Origin: Alphaproteobacteria bacterium
GTDB taxonomy: Bacteria > Pseudomonadota > Alphaproteobacteria > Sphingomonadales > Kordiimonadaceae
Length of the DNA: 64,000 nt
Assembly (NCBI GenBank): GCA_021774695.1
Contig: JAJFIU010000162.1
Coordinates: 62,001 to 126,000 of the forward strand
Reading direction: 5' to 3'
Under the pieces are notes generated by a model. It saw only the letters and a program-made list of their open reading frames with translations. It was not told where the DNA came from and did no database searches. Shown here piece after piece: positions 44,221-51,589 of the stretch. A program made the translations under genes and the position numbers. Positions within the stretch are counted from its first letter, which is position 1. Each line of letters starts with the position of its first letter.

Positions 44221-45564
44221 ATGGCAATTTTACGTGCGTTCAAACCCATTGTTGCAAGTTGTAGCGGCTTACTGCTCGTCGCCTGCGGATACGCTAGTGC
44301 TGTCCCGCAGGAGGTTACTGCCGCGCAGGCTTCGCCTGCGGCCCAAGCACAGGGCGGCTTGATGACAATCGCGGCTGAAATGGCAGCCAAAGGTGACCAT
44401 GAAGGTGCAATCCCACTATTTCGCCATGCGGCGGCAACCACCCGAACCCCTGGGTCGCTCACCGGGCTTGCCGACAGCCTGCTGGCCATGGGTAACCTGG
44501 ACGCAGCATACCGAATTCTGGCTGATTTGATCGCAGACGAGAGCACGCCGCTACCGGGCGCCACTTACTATAGCTACGGCAAAGCCGCACTTGCGCTGGG
44601 CAACTTCAGTGCAGCGCTGGACGGCTTTTCCCGCGCGGCACTTTTGCTGCCCGGCGACCCGCGCCCCAAATCAGGCAAAGCAATTGCGCTTGCAGCGACG
44701 GGGCGAATTGTCGAAGCGGTTGCCGCGTTGAACGGCGCGGATGACCCTTCAAGCCTGTCGAACAAAGCTTTGATACTCGCCGCTATCGGTAACGCCAAGG
44801 CTGCGGTCAAAATTCTGGAACCGCTGCTGCGCTCAGGCAGCGCGCAGGCGCGTGACCGGCAAAATTTGGCGATGGCTTATCTGCTTTCAGGCCAGGAGGA
44901 ACGCGCGTTTCAAGTGGCGCGGCTTGATCTGGACGGCGCCAGTGTAAATGAGACTTTCACCTTTTACCGCGGGCTTGCCAGTCTAAATCCGGCTGAGCGC
45001 ATGCAAGCGCTGGTCACCGGCACCATTGACCCCGAATGGACCAAGGCCGAAGTTGCCAACCTGTCGCTGGAGGAAAACAAAGGCAGGCAGTTGGCGGCAA
45101 AGCGCATGGTTGCCAAAAACCCAGAACCAAAGCCAGAACCAAAACCAGAGCCCAAAGTTGTGGAAGCCCCAAAACCCGCGCTCAAGAAGCCAACAACAGA
45201 AAAGATAGTTACCCCGGCCAACTATGAGCCCAGCGACGTGCCGCCGCTCTTGGAGCCAGAAGGCTGGGCGCTGCAAATCGGTGCTTACCGCACGTTGAAG
45301 CGATTAACTGCAGGCTGGGGAATATTATACGAGCGCAATATTGATATCCTCAAGGATATCCCGCCGCGCCGGTCAGAAGTTGATTTCGGCACCCGCACCG
45401 AAGGCCCGTCTGGCTTTTACTTCCGCCTGAACGCCGGGCCGCTTAAAACACTTGGCGAGGCGAAGGTGCTGTGCACCGAACTGCGCAAACGCGGCACCAG
45501 CTGCTGGATCAGGCCACCCGAGAGTAGCGAAGGTAAATTACCTGCTTCACAAAAGGTAAAGTAG
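44221..45564 (+). CDS. TPR lipoprotein with SPOR-like C-terminus
   Basis: A 447-residue protein. The lipobox LLVACGY puts the acylated cysteine at residue 22. TPR-like repeats occupy residues ~48-265 (ATYYSYGKAALALGNFSAAL). A PEPKPEPKPEPK proline/lysine linker lies at ~300-312, and the C-terminal ~90 residues (GWALQIGAYRTLKRLTAGWG and FYFRLNAGPLKTLGEAKVLC) form a SPOR domain. The TPR part resembles TadD-type lipoproteins. It is expected to bridge the outer membrane and septal peptidoglycan. Start ATG at 44221 has a weak site upstream. Confidence 0.84.
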   Translation: MAILRAFKPIVASCSGLLLVACGYASAVPQEVTAAQASPAAQAQGGLMTIAAEMAAKGDHEGAIPLFRHAAATTRTPGSLTGLADSLLAMGNLDAAYRILADLIADESTPLPGATYYSYGKAALALGNFSAALDGFSRAALLLPGDPRPKSGKAIALAATGRIVEAVAALNGADDPSSLSNKALILAAIGNAKAAVKILEPLLRSGSAQARDRQNLAMAYLLSGQEERAFQVARLDLDGASVNETFTFYRGLASLNPAERMQALVTGTIDPEWTKAEVANLSLEENKGRQLAAKRMVAKNPEPKPEPKPEPKVVEAPKPALKKPTTEKIVTPANYEPSDVPPLLEPEGWALQIGAYRTLKRLTAGWGILYERNIDILKDIPPRRSEVDFGTRTEGPSGFYFRLNAGPLKTLGEAKVLCTELRKRGTSCWIRPPESSEGKLPASQKVK

Positions 45565-45669
45565 CTGACGCAGAGGGCCAAAAGACCACCAGCCAGTAAC
45601 GGGGCCAACTCCACTACTAACGCTTCAACCGACCAATCGTTTCAATTCCTCTTGATGCCCTCAATTTTC

Positions 45670-45699
45670 CTTGAAGCAAGCCGTCTGCTCGCGCACAAT
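45670..45699 (+). promoter_or_regulatory. Candidate heat-shock promoter for hsp20
   Basis: CTTGAAG at 45670-45676 matches the RpoH -35; the -10 region (CGCACAAT at 45692-45699, 15-base spacer) is a poor match to CCCCATNT. The leader that follows contains a hairpin (TTGGGGCCG pairing with CGGCCCAA at about 45715-45741), so translational control is also possible. Confidence 0.3.
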
Positions 45700-45804
45700 A
45701 GGGCTCGGTGCCCATTTGGGGCCGAAGGTGTGTGCGGCCCAACCACCATTGAAGACAATTTGGCAGCGACACCCGTGTGACCACGCTCAAAAGGGAGGTG
45801 CCCC

Positions 45805-46215
45805 ATGTCGCGCATGTCAGTGTTTAACAGCCCGTTTATTCTGGGTTTTGACCAATTGGAAGACCTTCTGGACAGCGTCGCCAAAAACGCCGGTGAAGGC
45901 TATCCGCCCTATAATATCGAACATCTGGCCGACGAAGCGATCCGAATCACCCTCGCGGTTGCCGGGTTTACGCAGGACGATGTGGCCATTTCGCTGGAAG
46001 CCAACCAGTTGATCATCCGCGGCAAGCAAGGCGAAGTGCCCGCAGGCAAAGAATTCCTGCACCGCGGCATCGCCGCCCGCCAGTTCGTGCGCAAATTTGT
46101 GCTCGCCGACGGCATGGAAGTGACCGACGCCTTCATGGAAAACGGCCTATTGCATATTGATCTGCACCGCCCCATCAGCGAGCCCGTGATCAAGACAATC
46201 CCGATTAGGGTGTGA
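45805..46215 (+). CDS. Small heat shock protein, Hsp20 family
   Basis: A 136-residue alpha-crystallin-domain chaperone. The N-terminal arm (FNSPFILGFDQLEDLLDSV) matches IbpA-class proteins; the core contains IRITLAVAGFTQDDVAISLE, LIIRGKQ, RGIAARQFVRKFVLADGMEV and NGLLHIDL. The C-terminal anchoring motif is IPIRV. The last ~50 bases of the gene recur at 49325-49377 as a fragment. GGAGGT precedes the ATG. It holds denatured proteins for later refolding. Confidence 0.95.
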   Translation: MSRMSVFNSPFILGFDQLEDLLDSVAKNAGEGYPPYNIEHLADEAIRITLAVAGFTQDDVAISLEANQLIIRGKQGEVPAGKEFLHRGIAARQFVRKFVLADGMEVTDAFMENGLLHIDLHRPISEPVIKTIPIRV

Positions 46216-46217
46216 GG
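46165..46217. repeat. Left-end repeat, copy 1 (hsp20 3' end)
   Basis: These 53 bases, from CACCGCC to GTGAGG, cover the last 17 codons of hsp20. They recur at 49325-49377 with 47 of 53 identities. They mark the start of unit 1 of the two-unit structure. Confidence 0.9.
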
Positions 46218-46278
46218 AAGCGCGGGCACAGCTACTTTCGCCCAACAACGGAAACTCTAGAGCTATGACGAAGGCCCC

Positions 46279-46899
46279 TTAATTATTCATCTCATTGGCG
46301 GCAGCACCGTCAGCATCTGGCCTATTTATAAGTTCGAATGTATCCAACAATAAACCATAAGTGTCAGAGCTGGTTTGAATGTGCTGCAACCTTATTTTCT
46401 CTAAGTACATGTGCGGGTCAAGACCCTCTCTAACCAAAACAAAATTCCCGCAAACGGAAGAATATTGGCTGTTAAGAAAAGCATAATGACCAATCAAAAA
46501 TTGCAGATCTTTCCTAGGGTTTTCATAGATGATGAGGCTTCCGAATTTAGAATTCTTTTTATTATTAATTGACGCAGTTAGATATCGCGTCCCCTTGGCG
46601 TCTTCGAGTTTCATGATGCTCGGTTCATCAACACCTGGCGGGTACCAATAAACATGAAAGTCACCGCGCCATGATCTTTTTATTTTGACCTTTGGAAAAA
46701 TAATCCGTTTCGGAGTATTTGCTGATCTGCAGCCGGTGTAAGCACCGCAGTACCTATTCAAATTACTAACAAATATGGAGTGAATTGATCTCACAACAAA
46801 TCTGACTATCAGCAAGGGCACAAGAACCAAAAACACCCAGCCAGCATTTTCGACTACGCCACCAACCATTTGTTCCCAGTAGCCATTCGGCAATTCCAT
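46279..46899 (-). CDS. Hypothetical membrane-anchored protein (island A)
   Basis: A 206-residue protein, not recognised. One hydrophobic helix (about residues 16-37, NAGWVFLVLVPLLIVRFVVR) is followed by a soluble domain of alternating charged and aromatic residues (FPKVKIKRSWRGDFHVYWYP, YLTASINNKK). The region is visibly more AT-rich than hsp20 upstream, which suggests transfer. It lies 54 bases after the 273-residue gene on the same strand and may be cotranscribed. Function unknown. Confidence 0.65.
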   Translation of the reverse strand: MELPNGYWEQMVGGVVENAGWVFLVLVPLLIVRFVVRSIHSIFVSNLNRYCGAYTGCRSANTPKRIIFPKVKIKRSWRGDFHVYWYPPGVDEPSIMKLEDAKGTRYLTASINNKKNSKFGSLIIYENPRKDLQFLIGHYAFLNSQYSSVCGNFVLVREGLDPHMYLEKIRLQHIQTSSDTYGLLLDTFELINRPDADGAAANEMNN

Positions 46900-46953
46900 A
46901 AAAATTATCTTTCTGTTGGCCTATCGGCTCCTCTAATTATCCAATTCCAATCC

Positions 46954-47775
46954 CTACTCAAAAAGCTCTGCTTGTTTGATGAACGGTGGATAAAATACGC
47001 CAATAATCACGTATGGATTTGGAGCATTCATATTGTGAAACTTGAGGGTAGTTCCTAGGAAGAGGTACACGTCTTTGGTCATGGCGATATCGTCGAAATA
47101 CTTTTCTTTCACCTTGGCTATCGCAGCTTTCTCATCACCATTTTTCAAGCAATTCCAGTACAATTGCCCAATTTCCCAGTCTTCGATCATCATAGTGCTT
47201 TCGCGGCCATGACCATCTACAAACCGATATGAAAACTTGTAGGGTAGTTTCTTCACTAATTTAAAATCTGAGTGGTCGTTTTCTTGAAATAAAGACCCTT
47301 GGTTTAAACTAGCTTCTGCGGCCTGTTTGCGGCTGACATCCCATTCCCGGTCAACTGCTGAAACCCTAAAATCAAGGATTTTTGCTGGTTTAAGAATAGC
47401 AAAAGAGAAAGTATTGCTTTTAGCGCCGTCAATAACTTCATCCAAACTTGAGTAAACTGGATTATTATCCAAGATAAACTTCCTGCGCTCTTCCCAATTA
47501 CGGTCTGTGCTGATCACTTCGCCTAATTGGATAGTGTCAATATTTGTGGGGCTATAACTTTCAGGTCGTTGATCTTTTATATTTTTTTTAAGATCAAGCT
47601 CAATCCACTGGTATTTTCGATAGCGCTGATTGTCTTCTAAAAACCGGAATGGCGAAGGGTAGATTCTTATCCAAGAGCCATCCTCACGAAATCCCGCAGT
47701 GCACACAAGTTCAATATGTTTCTGAGATAATACAGGGTAGGTTTTAACTGCAATTAGAACCCGTGTGCGTGCCAT
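46954..47775 (-). CDS. Unknown protein paired with a DUF488 gene (island A)
   Basis: A 273-residue soluble protein. The N-terminus MARTRVLIAVKTYPVLSQKH, with VCTAGFREDGSWIRIYPSPFR and the DQRPESYSP segment, forms a compact alpha/beta region. The C-terminus KDVYLFLGTTLKFHNMNAPN then VIIGVFYPP is the second conserved-looking block. Proteins of this general look are often encoded next to DUF488 proteins, as here (13-base gap, same strand), so the two probably act together. No enzymatic motif is certain. AT-rich relative to neighbours. Confidence 0.72.
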   Translation of the reverse strand: MARTRVLIAVKTYPVLSQKHIELVCTAGFREDGSWIRIYPSPFRFLEDNQRYRKYQWIELDLKKNIKDQRPESYSPTNIDTIQLGEVISTDRNWEERRKFILDNNPVYSSLDEVIDGAKSNTFSFAILKPAKILDFRVSAVDREWDVSRKQAAEASLNQGSLFQENDHSDFKLVKKLPYKFSYRFVDGHGRESTMMIEDWEIGQLYWNCLKNGDEKAAIAKVKEKYFDDIAMTKDVYLFLGTTLKFHNMNAPNPYVIIGVFYPPFIKQAELFE

Positions 47776-47788
47776 TTAGAAAACCTTG

Positions 47789-48691
47789 TCATAAGTGTTG
47801 TATGTCATATTTCCATTCTGGTAAGGCTTGCAAAGCTTTTACAACTCGTCCGCGATGGCACATACAAGCTTCGGCCTCAAAGCATGTGATCGCTACGCGC
47901 CCATATTGCATAAATATATTATATAATTGTCTCACAGACGCAATGTTTTCTTTTAAAACAGTATCTTCGTATTCATCAAAAAGCCGATCATAATCACTCT
48001 GGCTTTTCAGTGATTGACGTTTTTCCGATACAATGCCCAACTCTGGAAAATGCAGATACTCGATTTCGAGTTTAGCCAAAGTCCCAGACAACGTCTTCTT
48101 TGAAAAACCATATTTGCGGCTTAATGGGTTCTTTCTTACATCAACTAAAACAGAGATATTGTTTTGGATGAGCTTGTTCAAATAATTTTCGAATGATGAG
48201 CCTTCATAACCGATTGTGAAAAAACAGTGCTCTTTTGAGGAAGGTCGCGCGTCTTGAATTTTTTGCATATCAGCGTCTGACATCAAATCATAGGCTATTT
48301 CACTACGTGTCGCGAAATACGGATATTTTTTGTATACTTCGTGAATTAAGTCATTGCCCTTAACCGCGCTGTATTTTTGCTGGAACAACTCTATTTTCTG
48401 CCTATCTTCACGTTTAATAGAAGCTAAAAACGTTGCCCCGTCTTCCAATTCCCATGCGTCGACACTTTTCAATACACCCATTTCGGTCAGTCGACGGCGA
48501 TCAGCATATGACTGGAAGGAAAAGCAGCCATATTTAAATGGTACAAATTCATAGCTTTTTTCTTTTTGGCAAATCTGAGTAAAGAGAAACAAATACTTCT
48601 GAAGGTCAATTTTAGATAGTCTTCCACCAAACGCTTCCAGTAATGAAAGCATTATTCTCTGACGATAAAAATAAGTAGGGCTTTTTTCCAT
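47789..48691 (-). CDS. DUF488 protein with an N-terminal winged-helix/SocA-like domain
   Basis: A 300-residue fusion. Residues 1-150 (RLSKIDLQKYLFLFTQICQK and FVPFKYGCFSFQSYADRRRL) resemble the regulatory domain related to SocA/Panacea antitoxins. Residues ~155-295 are DUF488: FFTIGYEGSSFENYL, VLVDVRKNPLSRKYGFSK, and the C-terminal CFEAEACMCHRG (C270, C276, C278, H279, R280). It is the first gene of a two- or three-gene AT-rich operon. A role in stress response, toxin-antitoxin or phage defence is possible but not shown. Confidence 0.8.
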   Translation of the reverse strand: MEKSPTYFYRQRIMLSLLEAFGGRLSKIDLQKYLFLFTQICQKEKSYEFVPFKYGCFSFQSYADRRRLTEMGVLKSVDAWELEDGATFLASIKREDRQKIELFQQKYSAVKGNDLIHEVYKKYPYFATRSEIAYDLMSDADMQKIQDARPSSKEHCFFTIGYEGSSFENYLNKLIQNNISVLVDVRKNPLSRKYGFSKKTLSGTLAKLEIEYLHFPELGIVSEKRQSLKSQSDYDRLFDEYEDTVLKENIASVRQLYNIFMQYGRVAITCFEAEACMCHRGRVVKALQALPEWKYDIQHL

Positions 48692-48902
48692 TGTTCAGAT
48701 TCTACACAAGTTCTATGTCTTTACCAAGTTTAAGGTTGCTCTTGTATACTTGTTTATCCACCGACATCAACGCCCGTTCCTCCTACCTTCTAAATTTAAG
48801 CATGGTACACTCATGTCATGTTCACGGCCCATTGAAAAAAAGAGCGCTATATAAGCGGAGGAAAATTCATAAGCCAAATTTTTGCGATCAGGGCAGAAGA
48901 CC

Positions 48903-49322
48903 ATGCACCAGCATCACGACACAATTACCAAACAAACAAGGGGCCAAGGCTGCTGCGATATCAGCCGTGATGTTGCCGCGTTTGTTGCTGAAAGCGGCGT
49001 GCAAAACGGCTTGCTAACGCTGTTGATCCAGCACACATCGGCGTCGCTCACGATTCAGGAAAATGCCGACCCGGACGTGCAGCTTGACCTGACAGCGGCG
49101 CTTGACCGACTAGCACCCGAAAGCAACCGCCTGTACCGCCACAGCGCCGAAGGGCCGGACGACATGCCCGCGCATATCAAATCAGCGCTTACCGATACGT
49201 CACTTTCCATTCCGGTTATGGACGGGCGCCTGCGGCTCGGGACATGGCAAGGCATCTATATACTCGAGCACCGACGACACGGGCATGAGCGCAGCATCGC
49301 CTGTCATATCATGGGTGAATAG
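48903..49322 (+). CDS. yjbQ: YjbQ/UPF0047 family protein (secondary thiamine-phosphate synthase-like)
   Basis: A 139-residue protein of the UPF0047/YjbQ family: FVAESGVQNGLLTLLIQHTS, ASLTIQENADPDVQLDL and the histidine-rich RHSAEGPDDMPAHIKSAL, then LRLGTWQGIYILEHR. YjbQ shows weak thiamine-phosphate synthase activity in E. coli. The start is ATG at 48903 after GGGCAGAAGACC; a GTG-type upstream opening at 48882 is less likely. Its last 36 bases recur at 54129-54164, and an hsp20 end fragment begins three bases after its stop. Confidence 0.92.
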   Translation: MHQHHDTITKQTRGQGCCDISRDVAAFVAESGVQNGLLTLLIQHTSASLTIQENADPDVQLDLTAALDRLAPESNRLYRHSAEGPDDMPAHIKSALTDTSLSIPVMDGRLRLGTWQGIYILEHRRHGHERSIACHIMGE

Positions 49323-49324
49323 CC
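49289..49324. repeat. Right-end repeat, copy 1 (yjbQ 3' end)
   Basis: 36 bases from GCGCAGCATCGCC to GAATAGCC, covering the last 11 codons of intact yjbQ. Identical to 54129-54164 at 35 of 36 positions. They close unit 1. Confidence 0.9.
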
Positions 49325-49377
49325 CACCGCCGCATCAGCGAGCCCGCGGTCAAGACAATCCCGGTCCGGGTGTGAGG
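49325..49377 (+). pseudogene. Remnant 3' end of a second hsp20 (left-end repeat, copy 2)
   Basis: 53 bases with 47 identities to the end of hsp20. Translated in frame they give HRRISEPAVKTIPVRV and a stop, versus HRPISEPVIKTIPIRV in the intact gene. The changes are conservative and keep the C-terminal I-x-V anchor, so this is the scar of a divergent functional hsp20, not random sequence. No other hsp20 part is present nearby. Confidence 0.85.
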
Positions 49378-49407
49378 GTGAGTGAAAGCAGCCTGAATTA
49401 TTGCCTA

Positions 49408-49436
49408 TTATAATACCAAGGCAATTCATGTATAAT
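49408..49436 (+). promoter_or_regulatory. Candidate promoter of the island B genes
   Basis: A perfect TATAAT at 49431-49436, with a poor -35 (TTATAA at 49408-49413, 17-base spacer), about 50 bases before the first exported-protein gene. The surrounding 60 bases are AT-rich. Confidence 0.35.
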
Positions 49437-49485
49437 CACTGATCAATGGTTCCGAGTAATCTCAAAAGAGAGAAAAGGAAAAACC

Positions 49486-50079
49486 ATGCGTGTATTTATT
49501 GTCCTGTTATTGATGACAACTGTTGGTTCTACAGTTCATGCACAGCTGACACCCGGTGACGTTGTATCCTTGGCTCAAGCGCTGTTTGAGGCACGCATGG
49601 ACATACACAATGCTCAAGAAGACGCTGAAGGCAATACAAACGATGCCGACACGGTCGAACCCGAGTATAATCCGTCAGATGCCTTGGCTACCAGTTGTTA
49701 TGGTGATTTCCCTTGTAAGGTATGCATGAAGCCCGCAATTGACGTTGCAAATGATGCTTATGAAGTTCTGGCACGCAATCACGCCTGGAAGAAATGGGTT
49801 GATGGGGAATACAAACGTATGGACGCGCTTGCTACGGCGGCTTCTGGTTTAAACCCTTATGCGAAAACCGCTTATGCGCTCACAAAATCAAGGGATGTCT
49901 TGCCTGCCAAAAGGGCGTTTGAGGAAAATGTAAAAACCGCCCAGACAACCACGCTAAACAGTCTCAAGAGTGCTTTCTTGAAAATTGGTCAATGCGAAGC
50001 TGAACATCTTGGCACCGATGACTTCACCCAGATAGCCTTGCTTACCTGGCAGATTATGAAGGTGAAATATGTTGATTAA
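49486..50079 (+). CDS. Exported hypothetical protein with a cysteine cluster (island B)
   Basis: A 197-residue protein with a signal peptide (MRVFIVLLLMTTVGSTVHAQ, cut after HA). The mature part is helical, with three cysteines close together (SCYGDFPCKVCMKP, near residues 70-80) and one more at ~170 (LKIGQCEAEH), enough for two disulfides. The cluster also resembles a small metal or redox site, but no family was recognised. The ATG follows AAAGGAAAAACC. It overlaps the next gene by 11 bases, so the two are coupled. Confidence 0.75.
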   Translation: MRVFIVLLLMTTVGSTVHAQLTPGDVVSLAQALFEARMDIHNAQEDAEGNTNDADTVEPEYNPSDALATSCYGDFPCKVCMKPAIDVANDAYEVLARNHAWKKWVDGEYKRMDALATAASGLNPYAKTAYALTKSRDVLPAKRAFEENVKTAQTTTLNSLKSAFLKIGQCEAEHLGTDDFTQIALLTWQIMKVKYVD

Positions 50080-50695
50080 CCCTGTGAATAAAATCGCGCT
50101 TTTTGCTCTTCTAACTATGTTTTTTTCAGCGTTCAGTTCTGCTCAGGAACTTGATGCTGAAGCAAGCCGGGATGCAGGCGATGATTATGCCAGCGCGCTG
50201 CGTATCAGGGTTAACACCCCTCTGGACAAGCCCAAGGGCCGCACAATGTCATGGCGCGGTAGCGTAAGCTCAAATGATAGAATTGACGCTTTCAAATTCT
50301 CCCCGACACCCGTGAAAGGCCAGATCATCATGCTGGCGGTACAAAGCGAAGCCGGGCCTTTGGAGGTTCGTATAATCGACCGTCGGTCTGGCAGCATACT
50401 TGTTGAAGCAGAGAAGGTAGGTGACACATACGGAGCGATTTTTATGCCCCAAACCGGCGTGTTGGTAACTATTGGATTTGTTGAGGGTGACACCAACCAG
50501 CCGTATCATGCCGGTATAGTATTTTCCAAACCTGAAGAAATGGGCATTCCTTCGCAAGACGCTGCAACAAAAGCTTTTGCCGAGGCAATGAAGCGCAAAC
50601 CAACCATGAAAGGCTTGCCGGAGGGTTTCAGTTTAATTGTTCCCAAAGACAAAGACGCGAAAAAAGACGACGACGGATCGGACAGAGACGGCTGA
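50069..50695 (+). CDS. Exported beta-rich protein, PPC-domain-like (island B)
   Basis: A 208-residue protein. After a signal peptide (cut near FSSAQE, residue 26), the stretch DAGDDYASALRIRVNTP, then WRGSVSSNDRIDAFKFS, has the pattern of bacterial pre-peptidase C-terminal beta-sandwich domains. The domain ends near residue 165; the rest is a charged tail (KDKDAKKDDDGSDRDG). It is translated with the upstream gene. Its stop lies directly against the stop of the convergent gene (50696), with no gap. Confidence 0.75.
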   Translation: MLINPVNKIALFALLTMFFSAFSSAQELDAEASRDAGDDYASALRIRVNTPLDKPKGRTMSWRGSVSSNDRIDAFKFSPTPVKGQIIMLAVQSEAGPLEVRIIDRRSGSILVEAEKVGDTYGAIFMPQTGVLVTIGFVEGDTNQPYHAGIVFSKPEEMGIPSQDAATKAFAEAMKRKPTMKGLPEGFSLIVPKDKDAKKDDDGSDRDG

Positions 50696-51586
50696 TTATC
50701 GTTTAAGAGCGAAACCTACCAAAAGCCATGAACCGCCTTCATTATTAGCCTCAAATGTCATCTTTGGTTTTATTTTGGAAAAACCCGCAAGCGGGTTGCG
50801 CTTACCCATTGTCACTTCAACCAAAGCCGACCAGTGATCACCGTCCAGCGTTTCCTCAATAATCAACCAGGATTCAATGTCCTGAAACAACAGCTTTGTC
50901 GTGGCCTCGTTGCGTGCACGCTTCGACGCGGCATCCGCACGCCATAAAGGTGCAATTTCATCCCCTATCTTTTTGACAGCCGGGCGCATTGTTGCGGGCT
51001 TTTTCAGGTCAACCACAGATCTGTTAGCAACCAGAAAATCGAGATATGCCTTCAATGTGGAATCGGCGCTCTTTGCCGGCTCCAGCTTTTGCGCTTTGGG
51101 CAGAACAACGACGGTTTCCTCAATTACTTTCTTTGGTCGTTTGTCGATTGATCTTAGAAACATCCAGTTGCCTTCTGATCGAATAAAGCGAAACGCAAAC
51201 GGAATTGGTTCACTTTGCCGTGGCTGGACCGATGTGAAGGCAACGTCAGCGCGGGCCACGTCTCCTGCAACACGCACATCGCTAATCACCCATGATTTCG
51301 GGCCATGAAATACCAGTTTGGCAACCAGATCGACTTCAGGCACTTCACCGCTTGATATCCTGCTGGTTTCGGTTGATCTAACAAAATGCGTCATCGAATG
51401 ACTAATGAGAGGCATTGTTGTTGATTGCCCGCTGCTGTCTTTCGCACCGCGTGCAGCGGCAGACAATCGGGAAAACTCGGTAAAAAAATCGTCGATAAAG
51501 GCGCTCAATACTGCATCTTCACTGGTTTCAGCAGTTGATGAAACAGACATAAACACCAGCATCGCGGTTGCTATTAATTTCTTCAA
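50696..51586 (-). CDS. Exported hypothetical protein, two NTF2-like halves (island B)
   Basis: A 296-residue protein with a signal peptide (cut after STA at ~19). Two similar halves are suggested: AVLSAFIDDFFTEFSRLSAA...WVISDVRVAGDVARADVAF with RSEGNWMFLRSI, and LKAYLDFLVANRSV...WLIIEETLDGDHWSALVEV with EGGSWLLVGF. Each runs helix pair, then curved sheet, as in NTF2/DUF4878 folds. This is inference from pattern. It follows the VWA gene by three bases on the same strand. Confidence 0.7.
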   Translation of the reverse strand: MKKLIATAMLVFMSVSSTAETSEDAVLSAFIDDFFTEFSRLSAAARGAKDSSGQSTTMPLISHSMTHFVRSTETSRISSGEVPEVDLVAKLVFHGPKSWVISDVRVAGDVARADVAFTSVQPRQSEPIPFAFRFIRSEGNWMFLRSIDKRPKKVIEETVVVLPKAQKLEPAKSADSTLKAYLDFLVANRSVVDLKKPATMRPAVKKIGDEIAPLWRADAASKRARNEATTKLLFQDIESWLIIEETLDGDHWSALVEVTMGKRNPLAGFSKIKPKMTFEANNEGGSWLLVGFALKR

Positions 51587-51589
51587 TGA

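Noticed and set aside
45715-45804. ROSE-type RNA thermometer before hsp20
   Set aside because: A hairpin is present, but the U(U/C)GCU element that pairs with the ribosome site is not found at the expected place.
46165-49377. Classical integrative element with att sites in hsp20
   Set aside because: The flanking repeats have 6 mismatches in 53 and read as coding remnants, and no recombinase is present, so allele capture fits better than a site-specific element.
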